Position numbers and translations under genes: made by a program | Notes under the pieces: model-generated | What the model was told of the DNA's origin: nothing | The model's input: only the letters and a program-made list of their open reading frames with translations | Databases searched by the model: none | Assembly: GCA_019118985.1 (NCBI GenBank) | Contig: DWXX01000053.1 | Location: forward strand, 1-12,241 | Direction of reading: 5' to 3' | Length of the DNA stretch: 12,241 nt | Source: Candidatus Faecalibacterium faecipullorum | Lineage (GTDB): Bacteria > Bacillota > Clostridia > Oscillospirales > Ruminococcaceae | Shown here: positions 6,769 to 12,241 of the stretch, piece after piece | Layout of the letters: every line of letters begins with the position of its first letter | How positions within the stretch are numbered: the first letter of the stretch is position 1

Positions 6769-7722
6769 ATGAACAAAAAGCCCAAGCATCTGAGCTATGC
6801 GAAATGGGGTTATATCTTCATCATCCCCTTTTTCCTGACCTTCTTCATCTTCTCCTTCATCCCTCTGGTGGACACCATCCGCTACAGCTTTTATGAGTAT
6901 TACCGCTCCGGCATCAAGGAGATCGGCCCCAACTTCATCGGGCTGGAAAACTACAAGGCCCTGTTTGAGTCCGACCTGCTGAAATACGCCGGCAACACCC
7001 TGCTGCTGTGGCTGATCGGCTTCATCCCTCAGATCGTCATCGCCCTGCTGCTGGCCAACTGGTTTACCGATATGCGGCTCAAGCTGCGCGGCCAGCAGTT
7101 CTTCAAGGTGGTCATCTACCTGCCCAACCTGATCATGGCCTCGGCGTTCGCCATGCTGTTCTTCGCCCTGTTCTCCAACAGCGGCCCCATCAACTCGATC
7201 CTGATGTCGCTGGGCATCACCAGCGAGCCCATCGACTTCATGGGCACAGCCTTCGGCACCCGGTCTCTGGTCGGCCTGATGAACTTCCTGATGTGGTTCG
7301 GCAACACCACCATCATGCTGATGGCCGCCATCATGGGCATCAGCCCCGAGATCTTCGAGGCGGCCGAGCTGGATGGCTGCGGCAGCGTCAAGCGGTTCTT
7401 CTCCATCACCCTGCCCCTGATCCGGCCCATCCTGGCCTACACCCTGATCACCTCCATCATCGGCGGCCTGCAGATGTTCGACGTGCCGCAGATCCTGACC
7501 AACGGCCAGGGCAGCCCCGACCGCACCTCGATGACCCTCATCATGTTCCTGAACAACCACCTCAAGAGCCGCAACTACGGCATGGCCGGCGCGCTGTCCG
7601 TCTTCCTGTTCATCGTCAGCGGCATCCTCTGCTTCTTTGTCTACCGGATGACCAACGGCAGCGACACCACCGCCGCAAAGCCCGAAAAGCATCATAAGTC
7701 GAAAGGGGGCGCCAAGGCATGA
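6769..7722 (+). CDS. CUT1 sugar ABC transporter permease, MalF/UgpA type
   Basis: This integral membrane subunit (317 residues) would form half of the oligosaccharide channel. I see about six hydrophobic helices: near 13-34, 75-98, 114-135, 167-191, 221-240 and 275-293. The EAA loop that contacts the ATPase is clear as EAAELDGCG (197-205) followed by LPLIRP (215-220). The N-terminus YIFIIPFFLTFFIFSFIPL is typical of the first CUT1 permease. The C-terminus is a Lys/Ala-rich tail. AAAGGA lies 10 nt before the ATG. It follows the binding-protein gene by 89 nt and its stop codon overlaps the next start by ATGA, so the two permeases are translationally coupled. No ATPase gene is nearby, which is usual for CUT1 systems that share a MsmX-like ATPase. 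Confidence 0.95.
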   Translation: MNKKPKHLSYAKWGYIFIIPFFLTFFIFSFIPLVDTIRYSFYEYYRSGIKEIGPNFIGLENYKALFESDLLKYAGNTLLLWLIGFIPQIVIALLLANWFTDMRLKLRGQQFFKVVIYLPNLIMASAFAMLFFALFSNSGPINSILMSLGITSEPIDFMGTAFGTRSLVGLMNFLMWFGNTTIMLMAAIMGISPEIFEAAELDGCGSVKRFFSITLPLIRPILAYTLITSIIGGLQMFDVPQILTNGQGSPDRTSMTLIMFLNNHLKSRNYGMAGALSVFLFIVSGILCFFVYRMTNGSDTTAAKPEKHHKSKGGAKA

Positions 7723-8573
7723 ACAAGACCCACGTCAAACGCGCCGGCACCGCTGAGAAGATCCTCGCCTATGCCGTGCTGGCAGTCCTGTCCTTTTTGT
7801 GCCTGTTCTTCTTCTACATCCTGATCGTCAACTCCACCCGCTCCCACGCCGACCTGCAGAAGGGCTTTTCCTGGCTGCCGGGCAACTACTTCTTTGAGAA
7901 CCTCAAGAACGTGGCCAACGACGGCAGCTTCCCCATGTTCAAGGGCATCCTCAACAGCCTGATCGTGTCGTCCAGCTCGGCGGCGCTGTGCACCTACTTC
8001 TCTGCGCTGACCGCCTACGGCCTGTACGCCTATAACTTCAAGCTCAAGAAGTTCGCCTTCACCTTCATCATGGCCATCCTGGTCATGCCCACCCAGGTGA
8101 CCGCCATGGGCTTCCTGCGCCTGATCACCAACATGGGCCTGTACGACACCCTGTGGCCGCTGATCATCCCCTCCATCGCGTCGCCCTCCATCTTCTACTT
8201 CATGTACAGCTACCTGAAGTCCTCGCTGCCGCTGTCTCTGGTGGAGGCAGCCCGCATCGACGGCTCGGGCGAGTTCATGACCTTCAACCGCATCGTCCTG
8301 CCCATCATGAAGCCCGCCATCGCGGTGCAGGCCATCTTCTCCTTCGTCGGGTCGTGGAACAACTACTTCGTCCCCGCCCTGATCATCCAGTCCAAGGACA
8401 AGATGACCGTCCCCATCCTGATCGCCACCCTGCGCGGCGCCGACTACATGAACTTTGACCAGGGCAAGATCTACATGATGATCACCGTCGCCATCGTGCC
8501 CATCATCATCGTCTATCTGCTGCTGTCCAAGTACATCATCGCGGGCATCACCCTGGGCGGCGTCAAGGAGTAA
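7719..8573 (+). CDS. CUT1 sugar ABC transporter permease, MalG/UgpE type
   Basis: This is the second membrane subunit of the importer (284 residues, normal for the family). About six hydrophobic helices are visible: near 14-37, 75-100, 109-131, 140-165, 200-222 and 250-272. The EAA loop is EAARIDGSG (176-184) followed by LPIMKP (194-199). It begins within the stop codon of the preceding permease (ATGA overlap). It ends with GITLGGVKE, like many MalG-type C-termini that close with a short Gly-Val-Lys tail. A perfect 13-bp terminator stem begins 59 nt after its stop, marking the end of the importer transcript. Pairing with the upstream permease and lipoprotein is certain from order and coupling; the transported sugar is not. 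Confidence 0.95.
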   Translation: MNKTHVKRAGTAEKILAYAVLAVLSFLCLFFFYILIVNSTRSHADLQKGFSWLPGNYFFENLKNVANDGSFPMFKGILNSLIVSSSSAALCTYFSALTAYGLYAYNFKLKKFAFTFIMAILVMPTQVTAMGFLRLITNMGLYDTLWPLIIPSIASPSIFYFMYSYLKSSLPLSLVEAARIDGSGEFMTFNRIVLPIMKPAIAVQAIFSFVGSWNNYFVPALIIQSKDKMTVPILIATLRGADYMNFDQGKIYMMITVAIVPIIIVYLLLSKYIIAGITLGGVKE

Positions 8574-8632
8574 GTCCTTTCTACCAATTTCAAGCGTTTC
8601 TCCTTATCTTATACACGCCTTCTTCTAGACGG

Positions 8633-8666
8633 AAAGCCGCCATAGTCCGCAGCTATGGCGGCTTTT
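8633..8666 (+). terminator. Intrinsic terminator after the importer operon
   Basis: AAAGCCGCCATAG (8633-8645) and CTATGGCGGCTTT (8653-8665) form a perfect 13-bp stem with a 7-nt loop, and the final T run is TTTT. It lies only 35 nt before the GH3 start codon, so it either insulates the GH3 gene or allows partial readthrough into it. Confidence 0.88.
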
Positions 8667-8700
8667 CGCCGCTCAAGAACCAACACCGGAGGTCACACCC

Positions 8701-11127
8701 ATGACACACGCATACAACCACAGCGGCAGCCTGTCCCAGGCGCCTTCTTCCCGCGAGCAGGCCCACGCCGCTCTGGCCCGCCGGGCGGCAGCCGCGGGCA
8801 TCGTCCTGCTGAAGAACACCGGCATCCTGCCCCTCGACCCCGCCGCGCCCGTCGCCCTGCTGGGCGCCGGGGCGGGCCGCACCGTCAAGGGGGGCATCGG
8901 CTCGGGCGACGTGAACAACCGCGCCAACGTCACCATCTACGAGGGGCTGAAAGCCGCGGGCGCGCAGATCACCAGCGAGGGCTGGCTGGCCGACTACGAG
9001 GCCCGCTATCAGGCCGCCCGCCTGGCCTGGAAGGACAAGATCCTCGCCGACGCAAAAGAGGTGGAAAACCCCTTCGACGCCTATGCGGCCAACCCCTTCA
9101 CCCTGCCGCAGGGCCGCCCGGTGGCCGCGCAGGATCTGAAAAAGGCCGCCGCGGCCCTCTACGTCATCAGCCGCATCTCGGGCGAGGGCAAAGACCGCCG
9201 GCTGGAAAAGGGGGACTACTACCTCAGCGACGCCGAACACGCCGACCTGCTGGCCCTTGACCGGATGGGCCTGCCCATCGTGCTGCTGCTCAACGCCGGC
9301 GGCCCGGTCGAGCTGACCGCCCTGCTGGAAGAGACCAGCCACATCGAGGCCATCCTGCAGCTGTCGCAGCTCGGGCAGGAGGGGGGCCACGCCGTGGCCG
9401 ACGTCCTGCTGGGCAAGGCCACCCCGGAGGGCAAGCTGACCGCCACCTGGGCCCGCCACTACGAGGACTACCCCGACGCCGGCCGCTTCGGCTACCTGGA
9501 CGGCGACCTGGACAAGGCCGTCTACTCCGAGGGCATCTACGTCGGCTACCGCTGGTTCGACAGCTTTGGGGTGCAGCCCCTCTTCCCCTTCGGCTACGGG
9601 CTGAGCTACACCAGCTTTGCCATCCGCTTCGCCGGGCTGCGGACGCTGCCCGGCGCCGTCGAGGTAGACCTGTCGGTGCAGAACACCGGCATCTGCTTCT
9701 CCGGCCGGGAGGTGGCGCAGGTCTACCTCTCCTGCCCCCAGAAGGGCGGCGCGCGGGAGTTCCGGCGGCTGGCCGGCTTTGCCAAGACCCGCCTGCTGGC
9801 CCCCGGCGAGGGGGAGACCCTGACCATCTCCATCCCCCAAAAGCAGCTGGCCTCCTTTGACCCGCGGCGCGCCGGCTGGGTGGTGGACGAGGGGCTGTAC
9901 GGCGTCTGGGCCGGCAGCAGCAGCGCCGACCTCGAGCTGTGCGCCCGGCTGCGGGTGGCGGCCGGCACCCTCATCGAGCAGACCCACCCCATCTGCCCGG
10001 CCGCCCAGCCCATCCAGGAGCCGGGCGCCTCCCCCGCCGCCCTGGCCGCCCGGCAGGCCGCCGCCGCGCCGGTGTGGGACTTCACCCCGCAGGCAGAGCC
10101 CGCCCCGGCCGCCCCCGTCTGCCCCCCGGCCGACGGCCCGGCGGAAGAGCTCGTCCCCCTGCTGTACGGCAACATCACCCAGGGGGCCAGCACCCTCGGC
10201 TCGGCGGGGCGGCGGGTGCCCGGCTCGGCGGGCGAGACCACCGAGGCGATGGAAGCCGGCGGCGTCCCCTCCCTCATCATGGCGGACGGCCCCGCCGGTT
10301 TGCGGCTGCGCCAGAGCTACCAGGTGGACCGGGCCGACGGCAGCGTCTACGGCGCGGGGGTCCTCAGCTCGCTGGAGAACGGCTTCCTCGAGACGCCACC
10401 CTACCACGAGGACGCCGACACCTATTACCAGTTCTGCACCGCCTTCCCGGTGGGGACGGCCCTGGCGCAGACCTGGGACCTCGAGCTGATGCGGGCCTTC
10501 GGCCAGGCGGTGGCCGTCGAAATGGAGGAGTTCGGGGTCGACCTGTGGCTGGCCCCCGGCATGAACATCCACCGCAACCCCCTTTGCGGCCGCAACTTTG
10601 AGTATTATTCTGAGGACCCTCTCCTCTCCGGACTGCTTGCCGCCGCCGTCACCGCGGGGGTGCAGGGCGACGGGCGCTGCGGCGTCACCCTCAAGCACTT
10701 TGCCTGCAACAACCAGGAGGACCACCGGATGGGGGTGGACGTGCAGGTGTCGGAGCGGGCGCTGCGGGAGATCTACCTGCGCGGCTTTGAGATCGCGGTC
10801 CGCGCCGCCGCCCCCGCCGCCGTCATGACCTCCTACAACAGGATCAACGGGGTCTACTCGGCCAACAACCCCGACCTGTGCACCGTCCTGCTGCGGCAGG
10901 AGTGGGGCTTCGGCGGCCTTGTCATGACCGACTGGAACACCACCGTCCCGGCGGACGGCAGCACCCCCTGGCGCTGCGCCGCCGCCGGCAACGACGTCAT
11001 CATGCCCGGCAACCCCGGCGACGACGCCGACATCCGCCGGGCCCTGCGCAGCGGCGAGCTGAGCGAAGAGGCCGTCCGCGCCGCCGCCGGCCGCCTGATC
11101 GCCCTGACCAAGCGGCTGAAAGGCTGA
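8701..11127 (+). CDS. GH3 beta-glucosidase with permuted domain order
   Basis: This predicted cytoplasmic retaining glycosidase (808 residues, no signal peptide) would release glucose from the non-reducing end of beta-gluco-oligosaccharides. The domains are in reversed order: the alpha/beta sandwich comes first (about 25-300, with SGEGKDR at 160-166, acid/base Glu162), then a fibronectin-III-like domain (about 310-425), an Ala/Pro-rich linker (about 430-480), and last the TIM barrel (about 485-808). The barrel shows MADGPAGLR (527-535), GRNFEYYSEDP (630-640), KHFACNNQE (665-673) and VMTDW (741-745, nucleophile Asp744). Permuted GH3 enzymes are known from Ruminococcus and Butyrivibrio. GGAGG lies 8 nt before the ATG. 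Glucosidase is the likeliest activity; beta-xylosidase or glucosaminidase cannot be excluded. Confidence 0.92.
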   Translation: MTHAYNHSGSLSQAPSSREQAHAALARRAAAAGIVLLKNTGILPLDPAAPVALLGAGAGRTVKGGIGSGDVNNRANVTIYEGLKAAGAQITSEGWLADYEARYQAARLAWKDKILADAKEVENPFDAYAANPFTLPQGRPVAAQDLKKAAAALYVISRISGEGKDRRLEKGDYYLSDAEHADLLALDRMGLPIVLLLNAGGPVELTALLEETSHIEAILQLSQLGQEGGHAVADVLLGKATPEGKLTATWARHYEDYPDAGRFGYLDGDLDKAVYSEGIYVGYRWFDSFGVQPLFPFGYGLSYTSFAIRFAGLRTLPGAVEVDLSVQNTGICFSGREVAQVYLSCPQKGGAREFRRLAGFAKTRLLAPGEGETLTISIPQKQLASFDPRRAGWVVDEGLYGVWAGSSSADLELCARLRVAAGTLIEQTHPICPAAQPIQEPGASPAALAARQAAAAPVWDFTPQAEPAPAAPVCPPADGPAEELVPLLYGNITQGASTLGSAGRRVPGSAGETTEAMEAGGVPSLIMADGPAGLRLRQSYQVDRADGSVYGAGVLSSLENGFLETPPYHEDADTYYQFCTAFPVGTALAQTWDLELMRAFGQAVAVEMEEFGVDLWLAPGMNIHRNPLCGRNFEYYSEDPLLSGLLAAAVTAGVQGDGRCGVTLKHFACNNQEDHRMGVDVQVSERALREIYLRGFEIAVRAAAPAAVMTSYNRINGVYSANNPDLCTVLLRQEWGFGGLVMTDWNTTVPADGSTPWRCAAAGNDVIMPGNPGDDADIRRALRSGELSEEAVRAAAGRLIALTKRLKG

Positions 11128-11147
11128 AAAACGTCCTTGCAAAAGAG

Positions 11148-11176
11148 TGGAAAAACCGCGCCGTTTCTGGTATGAT
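11148..11176 (+). promoter_or_regulatory. Candidate promoter for the esterase gene
   Basis: TATGAT (11171-11176) is preceded by TGG, an extended -10, and by TGGAAA (11148-11153) at 17 bp. It lies just downstream of the GH3 stop codon (11127). It would let the esterase be expressed apart from the GH3 gene, but readthrough from GH3 is also possible since no terminator separates them. Confidence 0.5.
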
Positions 11177-11208
11177 AGGGGCAGATCAAGCGAAAAGAGG
11201 TCCTCTGT

Positions 11209-11970
11209 ATGGCAAAATGGATCAACGACGGCCTGCACGAGACGTCGGGCGTCATCCACTCGTTTTTGCTGGCCGGCCAGTCCAACATGGCGGGCCGCGG
11301 CGACCTGACGGCTGAGAATGCCCTGTCCGCCCCCGACTGCCTGATGCTGCGGATGGGCCGCTGGCAGCCGATGAGCGAGCCGGTCAACGTCGACCGGGCG
11401 GTGCTGCCGGGCGCGAGCCCCCGCAGCGGCGCCTGCCTGGCGTCCAGCTTTGCGGCGCGGTACGCGGCCGGGCACGGCTGCCAGGCGGGGCTCATCCCCT
11501 GCGCCGACGGCGGCACCACCATCGCACAGTGGCAGCCGGGGCAGCCGCTGTTCGACCACGCGGTCATGCAGGCAAAGCTGGCCGCCCGCACCTCCGCCTT
11601 GCAGGCCATCCTCTGGCACCAGGGGGAGAGCGACTGCCTCGAGCCCGCGCAGCTCGACGCCTACCCGGCGCTGTTTTTGCGCACCATGCGCGCCTTCCGC
11701 GCCGAGCTGGGGGGGCTGCCCATCCTGGTGGGCGAGCTTGGCTACCCCGAAAACGGCTTTACCGGCACGCCGGCGGCGCTGCTGCGGGCCTTCAACGCCC
11801 GGCTGCCCGCCCTTGCCGCCCAGCTGCCCGGCTGCGCGGTGGTGTCGGCTGCCGGACTGACCTGCCGCGGCGACGGCCTGCACTTCGACACGCCGTCCCT
11901 GCGCACCTTCGGCCTGCGCTACCTCGACGCCCTGGACAGCCTGCAAAGCACAGAAGAAACGCCGCGCTGA
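11209..11970 (+). CDS. SGNH/SASA-type carbohydrate acetyl esterase (CE6-like)
   Basis: This 253-residue protein belongs to the sialate O-acetylesterase/acetylxylan esterase superfamily, which removes O-acetyl groups from sugars. Block I is LLAGQSNMAGRG (20-31) with nucleophile Ser25. CADGGTTIAQW (98-108) provides oxyanion-region residues, ILWHQGESD (134-142) is the family's central motif, and DGLHFD (222-227) supplies the Asp222/His225 pair. There is no signal peptide, so it should act in the cytoplasm on imported, acetylated oligosaccharides. AGAGG lies 8 nt before the ATG. It follows the GH3 gene by 81 nt and is closed by a strong terminator. The natural acetylated substrate (glucan, xylan, mannan or a host-type sugar) is unknown; the placement with beta-glucosidase and phosphorylases argues for plant or microbial beta-glycans. 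Confidence 0.88.
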   Translation: MAKWINDGLHETSGVIHSFLLAGQSNMAGRGDLTAENALSAPDCLMLRMGRWQPMSEPVNVDRAVLPGASPRSGACLASSFAARYAAGHGCQAGLIPCADGGTTIAQWQPGQPLFDHAVMQAKLAARTSALQAILWHQGESDCLEPAQLDAYPALFLRTMRAFRAELGGLPILVGELGYPENGFTGTPAALLRAFNARLPALAAQLPGCAVVSAAGLTCRGDGLHFDTPSLRTFGLRYLDALDSLQSTEETPR

Positions 11971-11983
11971 ACCGCCGCGCAAA

Positions 11984-12019
11984 AATCCCACGGGAGAACG
12001 TATGGTCTCCCGTGGGATT
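11984..12019. terminator. Strong, probably bidirectional terminator
   Basis: AATCCCACGGGAGA (11984-11997) and TCTCCCGTGGGATT (12006-12019) form a perfect 14-bp stem with an 8-nt loop. CTTTATT follows on the plus strand, ending the esterase transcript. A run of A bases precedes it (11981-11985), so the minus-strand transcript also ends in U, serving the DUF3021-like gene whose tail stop lies 24 bp away. Confidence 0.88.
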
Positions 12020-12042
12020 CTTTATTGTACAGGTCTACGCGG

Positions 12043-12241
12043 TCACCTCTCCGGCGCGGAGGACTGCCGCTGGGCAAGCCGCGCGTTGAGCCGGCGGACG
12101 CTGCGGCGGCCGGCAGCATGAACAGGGCGAGCAGCAGGAAATACACGCCGGTCTGCAGCGCAAGACCCCAGCGCTCCACCTCCCAGACCACCGAGCTGCC
12201 GGCAAAGCCCGCGCCCACCAGGCAGGCGACGGCGGCCTGCA
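12043..12241 (-). pseudogene. DUF3021-like membrane protein, 3' part, internally deleted and frameshifted
   Basis: From the right edge inward, the minus strand first encodes GAGFAGSSVVWEVERW followed by ALQTGVYFLLLALFMLPAA (frame starting at 12239). This strongly resembles DUF3021 proteins, small four-helix membrane proteins often paired with LytTR regulators. The frame then loses its membrane character and runs on through the terminator into the esterase gene. The shifted frame from about 12114 instead encodes RRSVRRLNARLAQRQ and ends at a TGA (12045-12043), which looks like the usual basic DUF3021 tail and sits just before a terminator. The fourth membrane helix expected between these parts is missing. 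An internal deletion with frameshift is the simplest reading. A sequencing error or an unusual short variant is possible. The 5' part and start are outside the window. Confidence 0.5.

Noticed and set aside
8653..11991. 1112-codon minus-strand open frame across the GH3 and esterase genes
   Set aside because: It spans two genuine genes and both of their flanking intergenic regions, starts inside the terminator region and has the low-complexity composition of an antisense shadow.
11919..12218. 99-codon minus-strand frame taken as an intact small protein
   Set aside because: Only its first third is protein-like; the rest runs through a terminator stem and antisense of the esterase.
1..12241. 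CRISPR array, tRNA or rRNA genes, insertion sequences or phage genes
   Set aside because: I found no regularly spaced repeats, cloverleaf-like sequences, transposase or phage motifs on either strand by reading.

Overview
The window reads as a chromosomal carbohydrate-utilisation locus from a high-GC, Gram-positive gut-type Clostridia member, possibly in the Oscillospiraceae/Ruminococcaceae (Gemmiger/Subdoligranulum/Faecalibacterium-like). This placement is an inference. It rests on strong GC-richness at third codon positions, sigma-A-like AT-rich promoter islands, strong AGGAGG-type ribosome sites, an ABC sugar operon without its own ATPase, and a sugar-binding lipoprotein carrying a twin-arginine motif. 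No 16S rRNA or marker gene is present to confirm it.

Layout. Two GH94-family phosphorylase-like genes lie on the minus strand (1-2195, running off the left edge, and 2289-4994). They diverge from a plus-strand CUT1 sugar ABC importer: binding lipoprotein 5255-6679, permease 6769-7722, permease 7719-8573. The 260-bp divergent region (4995-5254) holds back-to-back promoters and a pair of 16-17 bp direct repeats spaced 20 bp apart. An intrinsic terminator follows the importer. After it come a domain-permuted GH3 beta-glucosidase (8701-11127) and a small SGNH/SASA-type acetyl esterase (11209-11970) with its own candidate promoter. A strong, apparently bidirectional terminator (11984-12019) closes the locus. 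Beyond it lies the end of a minus-strand DUF3021-like membrane protein gene that looks internally deleted and frameshifted.

How the genes fit together (inference from families). The lipoprotein and two permeases would import beta-linked gluco-oligosaccharides using a shared ATPase encoded elsewhere. The esterase, which has no signal peptide, could strip acetyl groups in the cytoplasm. The GH3 enzyme could hydrolyse, and the GH94 enzymes phosphorolyse, the oligosaccharides to glucose and a sugar 1-phosphate. The exact linkage (beta-1,4, beta-1,3, beta-1,2 or chitobiose-type) cannot be set from the sequence. The most interesting points are: (i) a His-to-Gln change at the normally invariant phosphate-binding position of the first GH94 protein; (ii) the direct-repeat operator architecture of the divergent region; (iii) a probable TTG start with a decoy ATG for the second GH94 gene; (iv) a terminator placed immediately before the GH3 gene; and (v) the broken DUF3021 gene. 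I saw no wholly new system: this is a recognisable glycan locus with several unusual details.
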